64,000 nt of DNA from Streptomyces sp. NBC_00554 (GTDB taxonomy: Bacteria > Actinomycetota > Actinomycetes > Streptomycetales > Streptomycetaceae): the NCBI RefSeq assembly GCF_041431135.1, contig NZ_CP107799.1:6138001-6202000 (forward strand), given 5' to 3'. The notes beneath the pieces were generated by a model. The model saw nothing but the letters and a program-made list of their open reading frames with translations. It was not told the origin of the DNA and ran no database searches. The translations under genes and the position numbers were made by a program. Positions 34,809-43,773 of the stretch are shown piece after piece. How positions within the stretch are numbered: position 1 is the stretch's first letter; every line of letters starts with the position of its first letter.

Positions 34809-37800
34809 GTGGTCGACCTCAACCCGCTGCACTACGTCAACAAGTTCAACCACATGTTCGGCGACAGCATCGCCAGCGGGCTGGAGTTCCTCGGGATCTC
34901 CGATCCGGCGGTGGACCCGGACGGGGTGCGCGAGATCGCGAAGAAGTGGCGGGACCTGGCCTCCGGGCTCGACGACGCGGCCGATGATGCCGAGCGGGCG
35001 CTCGTGGGCGTGGTGTGGGAGGGCAAGACCGCCAAGGCCTTCCACAAGCGGGCGAAGGGGACCCGGAAGAACGCCGCCGACATGGCGGACTCGCTGCGTG
35101 AGGGCGCCAAGGCGCTGGACAAGTTCGCCGACCAGGCCCATGAACTGCTCTCCGAGATCGGCGTGATGCTGGCGGAGATCGCAGAGTACGAGCTCGCGGG
35201 GCTGGCGCTGGACATCCTCACGGCGGGCGCGTCTTCGGTGGCCGCGAGCCTGATGGCCGGGGAGCGGGCCGTGAAGGTCGTCGCGCTGGTGGCGCGGATC
35301 GAGGAGGAGGGCACCGCGCTGGGGGCCGCGGTGCGCACGGTGATGGAGGCAATCCGCGGCCTGGAGCGTGCTCTGAAGGCGCTCAAGGACATCAAGGCGA
35401 TCGCGTCGATGTCCAAGATGGCCGTGGAAGGGGCGAAGTTCAGCGCGTTCGCCACCGCGCTGGAGGACCCGGGCGCTTTCAAGGATCCGGAGAAGCTGGC
35501 CGGCATCCTGACCGAGGGCGCAGTCATGGGCGTCGGCTTCGGGGTGCTGGGCAAGGCGTTGGGAAAGGGGCTGAAGAGTCTCAAGCCCAGCGAACTCGCC
35601 AAGCTGAGCAAGACGTTGAAGCTTGGCGGTTCCGACCTCTCCAGGCTCAAACTGCGGCCCGCCGAGGCCGAGAAGCTCGAAGCGGGTATCCGGGCGGCGG
35701 AAAAGGAATGCAAGCTCGACCCGATCGATGTGGCCACTGGCGACATGCTGCTGCCGCAGACCGACGTCGAACTCCCGGGCGTCCTACCGTTGATCCTGCA
35801 GCGCACCCACATTTCCTCCTACCGGTGGGGCGGCTGGTTCGGCCCCTCCTGGGCCTCCACCCTCGACCAACGCCTGCAGGCCGCGGACGACGGCATCACC
35901 TACGCGACAGCAGACGGTGCCCGGCTCACCTACCCCCTCCTGGCTCCAGACGCCAACGAGCCCGCCTATCCCGACAACGGCGCGCGTCTGCCGCTGACTT
36001 GGGACACCGAGACGGACGGCGCTCTGCGCCTGAGCGACCCGACGTCCGGACTCGCCTATGTCTTTCACACGCCACAGCTCGTCGATGACGGCGATGCCGT
36101 GGACCTGTGTCTGCAGGCCATCGTGGACCGTAACGGCCAACGCATCACCGTTCAGTACGCCGATGACGGCACCCCCACAGGCGTCACGCACTCCGGCGGC
36201 TATCGCATCGCCCTCGACCGCCACCCCACCCTTCCCCGCATCAGCTCCTTGCGCCTGCTGGACCCGGAGCGTCCGAACGGCCGCGGGACGATCCTGCTCT
36301 CCTACGACTACGACGACCAAGGTCATCTCGCCGAGGTCACCAACTCCTCCGCACTGCCTGCGCGCTTCACCTACGACGGGGCAGGACGGATCACATCATG
36401 GACCGACCGCACCGACACCTCGTACGAGTACCTCTACGACGAGTGGGGCCGAGTCGTCCGTACTGAGGGCAGCGACGGCTTCCTCTCCGGCAGCCTTGCC
36501 TACGACGGCCTCACCCGCACCACGACCGTCACCAACTCCCTCGGCCACACCACCCGCTACGAACACAACGACGCATTCCGCCTGATCAGGGAGACCGACC
36601 CACTCGGCCACAGCACCAGCCAGGAATGGGCCGCGGCGCATCAGCTGACCGCCGTCACCGATGCGCTCGGAAACACCACCCGCTTCCGCTACGACGAGAC
36701 AGGGCGGACGACGTCGGTCATCCGCCCGGACGGCAGTGAGACGCGCGCCGAGTACAACGACCTCGGTCTGCCGACGACGGTGACCGGCCCGGACGGCGTC
36801 GTGTTCCGTTATGCGTACGACGAACGGGGCAACCGCACCGCGATCACCGACGCCCTTGGCGCGACAACCCACTTCTCCTACAACGGTTCCGGGCATCTGT
36901 CATCGATCACCGACCCGCTCGGTCACCGAACCCGCTTCCGCTGTGACCCTGTGGGCCTGCCTCTTGCCGTGGTCGACCCGCTCGGCGCGGAGACTCACTA
37001 CGAACGCGACGCCTTCGGAAGGCCCGTTACGCTGACAGGCCCTCTCGGAAACGTGACGCACTTCGCGTGGACGGTGGAAGGCAAGCCCGCCCGCCGTACC
37101 GCTCCTGACGGCAGCGTCGAGTCGTGGACGTACGACGGCGAGGGCAATTGCACCAGCCACACCGACAGCATGGGTGCGGTCCACCGATTCGAGTACACCC
37201 ATTTCGATCTGCTGTCTGCGCGAACCGGACCGGACGGAGCGCGGCACACCTTCACACACGACTCCGAGCTGCGCCTTACGAAGGTGACCAACCCCCAGGG
37301 CCTGTCCTGGAGTTATCAACACGACCCGGCCGGACGCCTCATATCCGAGACGGACTTCGACAACCGTGTCGTGAGTTACACCCACGACCAGGCGGGCCGC
37401 CTCACCACCCGTACGAATCCGTTCGGCCAGACCCTTCGCTTCGAGCGAGACGTACTCGGCCAGATCACCCGTCAGACGGACGAGGTCAAGGCCACGGCCT
37501 TCACCTATAGCGCCGTCGGCGAACTCACCAAGGCCGTCACCCCGGACGCGACCTTGGTTCGAGATCATGATGCCGCCGGTCGGCTGTTGTCCGAAACGGT
37601 CAACGGGCGCACGGTCAGGTATGACTACGACGCCATGGGGCGTCGTACGCTGCGCACCACCCCCACCGGTCTGACCAGCACATGGCGCTACGACGCGGCC
37701 GGCAGTTGCGTCGAACGGACCAGCGCGGACCGCACGATCGGCTTCGACCGCGACGCGGCGGGCCGAGAGGTGAACCGCCATGTCGGTGCCTTCCTCACCC

Positions 37801-39230
37801 TGGCGAACACCTTCGACGACCTCGGCCGTCTGACCGCGCAGTCGGTGACAGATCGCACCACTGGAAAGAGCCTCCAGCGGCGCGTCTACGGCTACCGCGC
37901 CGACGGGCATCTCACCGCGATCGACGATCAGCTGAGCGGTACGAGCCGATTCGAACTCGACACCACAGGCCGGGTGACGACTGTCCACGCACGCGGCTGG
38001 ACCGAGCGGTACGCATATGACGAGGCGGGCAACCAAACCGATGCCTCCTGGCCTGCCACACAGCCCGGCCATGAAGCCACCGGTCCCCGCGACTACGTCG
38101 GCACACGTCTGGTCCGCGCCGGCAACGTCCGCTACGAGCACGACGCGGCGGGCCGCATCACACTGCGGCAGAAGACGCGACTGTCCCGTAAGCCGGACAC
38201 CTGGCGTTACACCTGGGACGCCGAAGACCGTCTCGTCTCCGTCATCACACCGGACGGCACGTGCTGGCAATACCGCTACGACCCGCTCGGCCGCCGCATC
38301 GCCAAGCAGCGCCTGGCGGCCGACGGCGAAACGATCGCTGAGCAGACCCACTTCACCTGGGACGGCGACACCCTCTGCGAACAGACCACGCACGCAGCCG
38401 AGTTGCCCAATCCCGTCACGGTCACCTGGGATCACGAGGGTCTGCACCCGATAGCCCAGACGGAACGTGGCACGGCCCTTGAGGCGCCACAGGAGGAGAT
38501 CGACTCCCGCTTCTTCGCGATCGTCACCGATCTCGTCGGAACTCCGACGGAACTCATCGGTGAAACCGGCGGCATAGCTTGGCGTGCCCGCTCCACTTTG
38601 TGGGGTACCACCTCTTGGGGTGTCGGCAGCACCGCGTACACACCATTGCGTTTTCCCGGCCAATACCATGATCCTGAGACCGGGCTCCACTACAACTATT
38701 TCCGTCACTACGATCCCGAAACAGCCCGATATCTCACTCCCGACCCTCTCGGTCTTGCCCCGGCCCCGAACCCGGTAACCTATGTCACCAACCCGTATTC
38801 CTGGAGCGATCCGCTAGGCCTTGCGCCGTGCAAGACCGGAAGTCCGGATCCGTACCTCGGCACCAAGGAAGCCTCGCAATTGCTACGCGACGCAGGTGTT
38901 CCACGCGCGTTCCGAGTCCAGGTCATGCAGTCTTTCGAAGAGGGCACCATAAGCGTGCGCCGAGCCGGTAGCAGTGATTACGGAATGCGCTTCTACGACA
39001 ATGAGAATGCCTGGGCACGCGGACGCTACCTGACCACGCAATGGCCGGCCACTCGTGAGGAGATCGCTGTCAAGGCGGGCTGGAATCAGTTCTCGTACCT
39101 TAAGCAATGGAAGATCCGGCCTGGCGCACCCATCATCGAGGGCCGGGTTGCTCCGCAGGGTGTCGGGTATCCTGGCGGCGGAAAACAGACATATGTACTG
39201 GACCCCGACAGGGATTTGCTGGAGCCATAG
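34809..39230 (+). CDS. WXG-RHS polymorphic toxin 2 with TNT/ART-like tip
   Basis: This 1473-aa protein starts at GTG 34809. It carries a WXG-type domain (VWEGKTAKAF, W70-G72), helical and hydrophobic regions (~110-260), DUF6531-like DPIDVATGDMLLPQTD from ~304, a long RHS/YD cage, the core end RFPGQYHDPETGLHYNYFRH and delimiter DPLGL. The last 135 residues are the toxin tip, with GRYLTTQW, IIEGRVAPQGVGYPGGGKQT and DLLEP. This resembles the TNT NAD-glycohydrolase domain, where G-x-AP...PGGG-x-Q holds a catalytic Gln. It would deplete NAD in a target cell; other ADP-ribosyltransferase-like activities are possible. The immunity gene starts within the stop codon. Tip assignment by motif only. Confidence 0.85.
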   Translation: MVDLNPLHYVNKFNHMFGDSIASGLEFLGISDPAVDPDGVREIAKKWRDLASGLDDAADDAERALVGVVWEGKTAKAFHKRAKGTRKNAADMADSLREGAKALDKFADQAHELLSEIGVMLAEIAEYELAGLALDILTAGASSVAASLMAGERAVKVVALVARIEEEGTALGAAVRTVMEAIRGLERALKALKDIKAIASMSKMAVEGAKFSAFATALEDPGAFKDPEKLAGILTEGAVMGVGFGVLGKALGKGLKSLKPSELAKLSKTLKLGGSDLSRLKLRPAEAEKLEAGIRAAEKECKLDPIDVATGDMLLPQTDVELPGVLPLILQRTHISSYRWGGWFGPSWASTLDQRLQAADDGITYATADGARLTYPLLAPDANEPAYPDNGARLPLTWDTETDGALRLSDPTSGLAYVFHTPQLVDDGDAVDLCLQAIVDRNGQRITVQYADDGTPTGVTHSGGYRIALDRHPTLPRISSLRLLDPERPNGRGTILLSYDYDDQGHLAEVTNSSALPARFTYDGAGRITSWTDRTDTSYEYLYDEWGRVVRTEGSDGFLSGSLAYDGLTRTTTVTNSLGHTTRYEHNDAFRLIRETDPLGHSTSQEWAAAHQLTAVTDALGNTTRFRYDETGRTTSVIRPDGSETRAEYNDLGLPTTVTGPDGVVFRYAYDERGNRTAITDALGATTHFSYNGSGHLSSITDPLGHRTRFRCDPVGLPLAVVDPLGAETHYERDAFGRPVTLTGPLGNVTHFAWTVEGKPARRTAPDGSVESWTYDGEGNCTSHTDSMGAVHRFEYTHFDLLSARTGPDGARHTFTHDSELRLTKVTNPQGLSWSYQHDPAGRLISETDFDNRVVSYTHDQAGRLTTRTNPFGQTLRFERDVLGQITRQTDEVKATAFTYSAVGELTKAVTPDATLVRDHDAAGRLLSETVNGRTVRYDYDAMGRRTLRTTPTGLTSTWRYDAAGSCVERTSADRTIGFDRDAAGREVNRHVGAFLTLANTFDDLGRLTAQSVTDRTTGKSLQRRVYGYRADGHLTAIDDQLSGTSRFELDTTGRVTTVHARGWTERYAYDEAGNQTDASWPATQPGHEATGPRDYVGTRLVRAGNVRYEHDAAGRITLRQKTRLSRKPDTWRYTWDAEDRLVSVITPDGTCWQYRYDPLGRRIAKQRLAADGETIAEQTHFTWDGDTLCEQTTHAAELPNPVTVTWDHEGLHPIAQTERGTALEAPQEEIDSRFFAIVTDLVGTPTELIGETGGIAWRARSTLWGTTSWGVGSTAYTPLRFPGQYHDPETGLHYNYFRHYDPETARYLTPDPLGLAPAPNPVTYVTNPYSWSDPLGLAPCKTGSPDPYLGTKEASQLLRDAGVPRAFRVQVMQSFEEGTISVRRAGSSDYGMRFYDNENAWARGRYLTTQWPATREEIAVKAGWNQFSYLKQWKIRPGAPIIEGRVAPQGVGYPGGGKQTYVLDPDRDLLEP

Positions 39231-39523
39231 TGTCCGAATTGGCCATAAGAAAAGCTCTCACCGCGACAGCGCGGGCTCTGTCCGGTGTGGATGAGGAGCT
39301 GCAACGACACGGTGTGGGGCAGGGCCGGGTGAGCAATGCCAAGCAGCTGGCCGCCATCCGCGAGCAGCTGACGCTGATGGAGACGCAGCTGTCGTCATCT
39401 CAGCTTCCGCCCAAGGAGCAGCGTGTGCGGGGGGCCGGCCGAGCCGTCGCTGACTCCTGGCCCTTCGACAGTGCGCTGGGTGCCATGGTCCTGGAAGCCG
39501 AACAGTTCTACCTCAAGGCCTGA
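39230..39523 (+). CDS. Probable immunity protein of RHS toxin 2
   Basis: The 97-aa helical protein starts at GTG 39230, sharing the G of the toxin TAG stop (TAGTG). Tight coupling to the 3' end of a polymorphic toxin is the standard sign of an immunity gene. It shows no signal peptide or membrane segment. There is no resemblance to the immunity candidates of locus 1, consistent with a different toxin type. The family is not recognised. Confidence 0.7.
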   Translation: MSELAIRKALTATARALSGVDEELQRHGVGQGRVSNAKQLAAIREQLTLMETQLSSSQLPPKEQRVRGAGRAVADSWPFDSALGAMVLEAEQFYLKA

Positions 39524-39550
39524 TTTCCGTTCACGGGCAAGTGGACCCTC

Positions 39551-39567
39551 CGAGGGTTTTGCCCTCG
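39551..39567 (+). terminator. Short hairpin after toxin locus 2
   Basis: CGAGGG and CCCTCG form a 6-bp stem around TTTTG, 28 nt after the immunity stop. It is weak and offered only as a possible end of the toxin transcript. Confidence 0.35.
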
Positions 39568-39646
39568 TGCGGGACCGTGACACCGTAAGCCGGTTGCGTA
39601 AGTGAAGGCTGTTGAGTGTGCGGGGAGTTGGCGCAGTGAGTAAGCG

Positions 39647-40033
39647 GTGGCGCAGTTTCCGCAGGCGGGGGACGGGCAGTCGCTGCCGCCCGTCGTCCCC
39701 GACGCGCTGGAGCTCCTCAAGGCCCGGATCAACTTCGACCTGACCGGGAAGAACGCCCAGCAGCGGATGCTGTACGGGGTGCTCGGTGTCACCGTCGCGT
39801 GCGTGGTCCTGGCGGTACGGACTGGTGGGGACGCGGTCGCCTTCTCTGCGGCCGCCGCTCTGTGGGTGCTGGTGATGGCCGTCTTCGGCATCGGATTCGT
39901 GGTCACGCGCAAGCGCAACGCCAAGTTCGCGGCGCGGTTGCGGGCCGCCGGGTTCACGTCGGTGACGGAGGAGGGCGGCCGGGTGCGGTATCTGCCACCG
40001 ACCGCGTACGCCCAGCAGGCCGCCGGTCAGTAG
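39647..40033 (+). CDS. Two-helix membrane protein, C-terminal tail cut by an amber codon
   Basis: This 128-aa protein has two hydrophobic helices (MLYGVLGVTVACVVLAV and ALWVLVMAVFGIGFVVT) between a soluble N-terminus and a basic C-terminal part. The frame ends at TAG after AYAQQAAGQ. The same frame then continues as PGPYAPPVSGPYGQQQAPGP and more Pro/Gly/Gln/Tyr-rich sequence, so the TAG probably replaces a CAG inside a low-complexity tail. It starts at GTG 39647 with a weak ribosome site. The truncated protein may still function; role unknown. Confidence 0.7.
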   Translation: MAQFPQAGDGQSLPPVVPDALELLKARINFDLTGKNAQQRMLYGVLGVTVACVVLAVRTGGDAVAFSAAAALWVLVMAVFGIGFVVTRKRNAKFAARLRAAGFTSVTEEGGRVRYLPPTAYAQQAAGQ

Positions 40034-40205
40034 CCCGGCCCATACGCTCCGCCCGTCTCCGGCCCGTACGGTCAGCAACAGGCACCTGGCCCATACGGCC
40101 AGCAGATCCCCGGCCCCCACAGCCAGCCCATCCCCTACGGACAACCGCAGCCCCAGCCCTACCCCCCCCATACCCCAACCCCTACAGCCGGCCCCCGCAG
40201 CAGTA
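40034..40205 (+). pseudogene. Decayed Pro/Gln/Tyr-rich tail of the preceding gene
   Basis: After the TAG, codons give GPYGQQ-type repeats up to about 40151. There a run of eight C appears to lack one base, because the next frame continues naturally as PYPNPYSRPPQQ and TAG at 40203-40205. Two lesions, an amber codon and a homopolymer frameshift, therefore separate the gene from its original tail. The rest of the spacer to 40409 has no gene and must hold the narK promoter. Confidence 0.65.
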
Positions 40206-40409
40206 GCCACACACCCGGTACCTCGCGGCACCAGCCCCGCCGACCCCCGGGCCAAGCCGAACGGCGACCTCACCACCGCCCCCCGCCCCGAGTGAGAGCA
40301 ACGTTCCATTCCGGTCACCCACAGCCACAGGCCGGAAACGCGCCCTACCTACCTTCGGTTCTCATCCCCCCAGTACCAGACCTGAGCACCGGAGAACCGT
40401 GGAGGCGTC

Positions 40410-41792
40410 ATGACAGCCCCTAGTACAGCCCCCGCACAGAGCAGGGGAGGCCGCTGGATCGACGAGTGGGATCCCGAGGACGAGGCCTTCTGGAATGAGG
40501 GCGGCGAGAAGGTTGCGCACCGTAACCTCTTCTTCTCCGTGCTCTCGGAGCACATCGGGTTCTCGATCTGGACCCTGTGGTCGGTGATGGTGCTCTTCAT
40601 GGGGCCCGAGTACGGGCTCACCCCGGCCGACAAGTTCTTCATCGTGTCGATGGCGACGCTGGTCGGCGCGATCGTGCGGGTCCCCTACACCTTCGCCGTC
40701 GCCCGCTTCGGTGGCCGGAACTGGACGATCATCGCCGCGAGCATGCTGCTCGTACCGACCATCGCCGCGTTCGTCGTGATGGAGCCGGGCACCTCGTTCG
40801 GGACCTTCCTGGTCTGCGCGATGCTCGCCGGCGTCGGAGGCGGGAACTTCGCCTCCTCCATGACCAACATCAACTCGTTCTTCCCGCTGCGGAAGAAGGG
40901 CTGGGCCCTCGGGCTCAACGCCGGCGGCGGCAACATCGGCGTGCCGGTCGTGCAGCTCGTGGGGCTGGCCGTCATCGGGGCGAGTGGCGGGCCCAGGGTC
41001 CTGCTGGGCATCTACATCCCGCTGATCGTCCTCGCCACTGTCCTCGGCGCCCGCTACATGGACAACATCTCGTCCGTGAAGAACGACACCGGGGCCGCCA
41101 AGGAGGCGGTGAAGGACGCCCACACCTGGATCATGTCCTTCCTTTACATCGGGACGTTCGGGTCCTTCATCGGATACAGCTTCGCGTTCGGTCTTGTGCT
41201 TCAGACGCAGTTCGGGCGTACGCCGCTGGAGTCCGCGTACGTCACCTTCATCGGGCCGCTGCTCGGGTCCCTGATCCGTCCCGTCGGCGGCTGGCTCGCC
41301 GACCGCTACGGCGGCGCCAAGATCACCCTGTGGAACTTCGTCGGAATGGGCGCCGCGACCGCGGTCATCATCCTCGCCTCGATGGAGAAGTCGCTGGCCC
41401 TGTTCACCACCGCGTTCATCGTGCTGTTCGTGCTGACGGGGCTCGGCAACGGGTCGACGTACAAGATGATCCCTGGCATCTTCCAGGCCAAGGCCATGGC
41501 CAAGGGGCTGAGCGGCGAGGAAGCGGCCGCCTACGGGCGCCGGCTCTCCGGCGCCTCCATGGGGCTCATCGGAGCGGTGGGCGCGCTCGGCGGGCTCGGG
41601 ATCAACCTCGCCTTCCGGCAGTCCTTCCTGAGCGTCGGCTCCGGCACCGGTGCCTTCGTGGGCTTCCTCGCCTTCTACGCGCTCTGCTTCGCGGTCACTT
41701 GGGCCGTATACCTTCGCCGCCCGGTCGCCGCCAAGGAGGCTTCCGCACCGGCTACGGAGGAGAAGGTGCAGCTCAGCTACGCCCAGGTGTGA
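40410..41792 (+). CDS. narK: NarK-type nitrate/nitrite transporter (MFS)
   Basis: The 460-aa protein has about twelve membrane helices and the nitrate/nitrite porter features GGGNFASSMTNINSFFP and GLNAGGGNIGVP, the two Gly-rich nitrate signatures, plus RVPYTFAVARFGGRNWT. It exchanges or co-transports nitrate and nitrite across the membrane. ATG 40410 is preceded by GGAGG. The next gene encodes an NnaR-type regulator, so the pair belongs to nitrate metabolism. All signature residues look intact. Confidence 0.9.
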   Translation: MTAPSTAPAQSRGGRWIDEWDPEDEAFWNEGGEKVAHRNLFFSVLSEHIGFSIWTLWSVMVLFMGPEYGLTPADKFFIVSMATLVGAIVRVPYTFAVARFGGRNWTIIAASMLLVPTIAAFVVMEPGTSFGTFLVCAMLAGVGGGNFASSMTNINSFFPLRKKGWALGLNAGGGNIGVPVVQLVGLAVIGASGGPRVLLGIYIPLIVLATVLGARYMDNISSVKNDTGAAKEAVKDAHTWIMSFLYIGTFGSFIGYSFAFGLVLQTQFGRTPLESAYVTFIGPLLGSLIRPVGGWLADRYGGAKITLWNFVGMGAATAVIILASMEKSLALFTTAFIVLFVLTGLGNGSTYKMIPGIFQAKAMAKGLSGEEAAAYGRRLSGASMGLIGAVGALGGLGINLAFRQSFLSVGSGTGAFVGFLAFYALCFAVTWAVYLRRPVAAKEASAPATEEKVQLSYAQV

Positions 41793-41822
41793 CGTAACAC
41801 GGGCGACATGCGGATGAACCGG

Positions 41823-41846
41823 GCCTGTCACGGGGCGTTGACAGGC
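41823..41846. promoter_or_regulatory. Inverted repeat between narK and nnaR
   Basis: GCCTGTCA and TGACAGGC form a perfect 8-bp inverted repeat with an 8-base spacer, 30 bp after narK and 70 bp before the regulator. It could be a terminator stem or a regulator operator; no U-tract follows. Confidence 0.5.
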
Positions 41847-41916
41847 TCGGTCAGCCGTAAGGCCAGCCCTGAGTGCACGACGACTCGAGTGCAAGACGAG
41901 AGCCGGGACGACCCTC

Positions 41917-43077
41917 ATGTACGACGAACAGCAGCGACCAGAACCCCTGCCGCACGGCCCCCTCGCGGGGTTCACCGTAGGCGTGACCGCCGCCCGCCGG
42001 GCCGACGAACTCGGGGCACTGCTCCAGCGGCGCGGCGCCTCCGTCGTGCACGCGCCCGCTCTGCGCATCGTGCCGCTCGCCGACGACAGCGAACTGCTGG
42101 TCGCCACCAAGGAGCTGATCGACGAGGCCCCGGACGTCGTGGTGGCCACGACCGCCATCGGGTTCCGGGGGTGGGTCGAGGCCGCCGACGGGTGGGGGAT
42201 CGGGGAGGATCTGCTCGCGCGGTTGCGCGGCGTCGAACTGCTCGCCCGCGGCCCCAAGGTCAAGGGCGCGATACGGGCCCAGGGGCTGACCGAGGAGTGG
42301 TCCCCCTCCTCCGAGTCCATGGCCGAGGTGCTCGACCGGCTCCTCGAGGAGGGCGTCGAGGGGCGCCGTATCGCCCTCCAGCTGCACGGGGAGCCGCTGC
42401 CCGGGTTCGTGGAGTCGCTGCGGGCCGCAGGAGCCGACGTCATCGTCGTCCCCGTCTACCGGTGGATGCCACCCGAGGACATCGCCCCCGTCGACCGGAT
42501 GCTCGACGCGGCCATCACCCGCGGCCTGGACGCGATCACCTTCACCAGCGCACCCGCCGCCGCGTCCCTGCTGACCAGGGCGGAGAAACGCGGACTGCTG
42601 CCCGAGCTGCTCGCCGCCCTCCACCACGACGTACTGCCCGTCTGCGTCGGCCCGGTCACCGCCCTGCCGTTGCAGGCCCACGGCATCGACACGGTCCAGC
42701 CGGAACGCTTCCGGCTCGGCCCCCTCGTACAGGTGCTGTGCCAGGAACTCCCCGGCCGGGCCCGCACGCTGCCCATCGCCGGCCACCGGGTCGAGATCCG
42801 CGGACACGCCGTGGTGGTCGACGACGCGCTGCGGCCCGTACCGCCCGCCGGGATGTCGCTGCTGCGCGCCCTGTCGCGGCGGCCCGGCTGGGTGGTGGCC
42901 CGTTCCGAACTGCTGCGCGCGCTGCCGGGTGCCGGACGGGACGAGCACGCCGTCGAGACGGCAATGGCCCGGCTGCGTACGGCACTTGGCGCGCCCAAGC
43001 TCATCCAGACGGTGGTCAAGCGCGGCTACCGGCTCGCGCTCGACCCGGCCGCGGACTCCAAGTACGCCGACGCCTGA
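41917..43077 (+). CDS. nnaR: NnaR-type regulator: HemD-like domain plus winged helix
   Basis: The 386-aa protein combines an N-terminal uroporphyrinogen-III synthase-like fold (~15-270: GFTVGVTAARRADELGALL, VVVPVYRWMPPED, DAITFTSAPAAASLL) with a C-terminal OmpR-type winged helix (~285-375: GWVVARSELLRALP, HAVETAMARLRTAL, IQTVVKRGYRL). This fusion is the architecture of NnaR, the nitrate/nitrite assimilation regulator of S. coelicolor, which works with GlnR. Its position after narK supports this. A true tetrapyrrole-synthesis role is less likely. Its 3' end overlaps the convergent DUF1772 gene by 52 bp. Confidence 0.85.
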   Translation: MYDEQQRPEPLPHGPLAGFTVGVTAARRADELGALLQRRGASVVHAPALRIVPLADDSELLVATKELIDEAPDVVVATTAIGFRGWVEAADGWGIGEDLLARLRGVELLARGPKVKGAIRAQGLTEEWSPSSESMAEVLDRLLEEGVEGRRIALQLHGEPLPGFVESLRAAGADVIVVPVYRWMPPEDIAPVDRMLDAAITRGLDAITFTSAPAAASLLTRAEKRGLLPELLAALHHDVLPVCVGPVTALPLQAHGIDTVQPERFRLGPLVQVLCQELPGRARTLPIAGHRVEIRGHAVVVDDALRPVPPAGMSLLRALSRRPGWVVARSELLRALPGAGRDEHAVETAMARLRTALGAPKLIQTVVKRGYRLALDPAADSKYADA

Positions 43078-43583
43078 GGCCCGCGGTACAACAGCAGGGC
43101 ACGCGCCAGGCAGGCCAGCGCGAGCGTCGACAGCAGCGCCCGTACGACGTTCCAGGCCACCCACGGGTCCTCGAACTCCTCGCGTACGGCGGCCGGATCG
43201 GCGATCTTCGCGGGGGCACCGGCGTCCATGAGCTCGTCGTTGAGCGGGATGTTCACGGCGACCGTGACGAGGAAGACGAGCGCGTACGCGAGGAGGCCCG
43301 CGAACACCCACCAGCGGTGCGGCGACCTGCGTGACTGCCAGGCGGCGACCGCCGCGAGGAGCAGGGCGCCCAGGAAGCTCAGGAAGAAGACCGGGTTCTG
43401 GATCTGGTCGTTGATGTTCTGCATGACCTCGATGAAGACGCGGTCGTCGCTGCGGGAGAGCGACGGCATGATGTTGCACGCGTAAATGTAGAAGACCCCG
43501 GCGATCAGGCCCATCGCGACCGTGGCCGCAACCAGTACACCTCCGGCGGTGGTCCGCCGCCCCGTGCTGCTGTTGTCCGTCAT
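43026..43583 (-). CDS. DUF1772-type membrane protein
   Basis: The 185-aa protein has four transmembrane helices and the family pattern GVFYIYACNIMPSLSRSDDRVFIEVMQ near the N-terminus, then PVFFLSFLGALLLAAVAAW, a loop with NIPLNDELMD, and a last helix. DUF1772 proteins are small membrane proteins of unknown function. The ATG at 43583 faces the CGNR gene across a 190-bp spacer, and the 3' end overlaps nnaR tail to tail. Confidence 0.8.
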   Translation of the reverse strand: MTDNSSTGRRTTAGGVLVAATVAMGLIAGVFYIYACNIMPSLSRSDDRVFIEVMQNINDQIQNPVFFLSFLGALLLAAVAAWQSRRSPHRWWVFAGLLAYALVFLVTVAVNIPLNDELMDAGAPAKIADPAAVREEFEDPWVAWNVVRALLSTLALACLARALLLYRGPQASAYLESAAGSSASR

Positions 43584-43703
43584 GGGAATCAGTCAACCGG
43601 CGCTCCGGCACGGGTGACATGGCCGAGCCGCGCGGTCCCATAAGCGGACGTCCAGGGCGCGGGCGGTGGGAAGTCTTCCGGCGGGGGGTGCGCGCGTGCA
43701 CTG

Positions 43704-43723
43704 TAGGGGGTACCTACTCCCTA
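43704..43723. promoter_or_regulatory. 20-bp imperfect palindrome in a divergent spacer
   Basis: TAGGGGGTACCTACTCCCTA pairs at 8 of 10 positions with its own complement. It lies between the divergent DUF1772 and CGNR genes, 50 bp before the latter, and is a likely operator. The CGNR protein itself is one candidate binder. Confidence 0.5.
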
Positions 43724-43773
43724 AAAGCTCCCCTGAAGGCTCATGGCGGTAACCCCTAGGTGGTGACAGGCAC

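Noticed and set aside
16485..40410. Transposase, integrase or attachment site at the island borders
   Set aside because: No DDE, serine or tyrosine recombinase motif, tRNA gene or terminal repeat was found at either edge.
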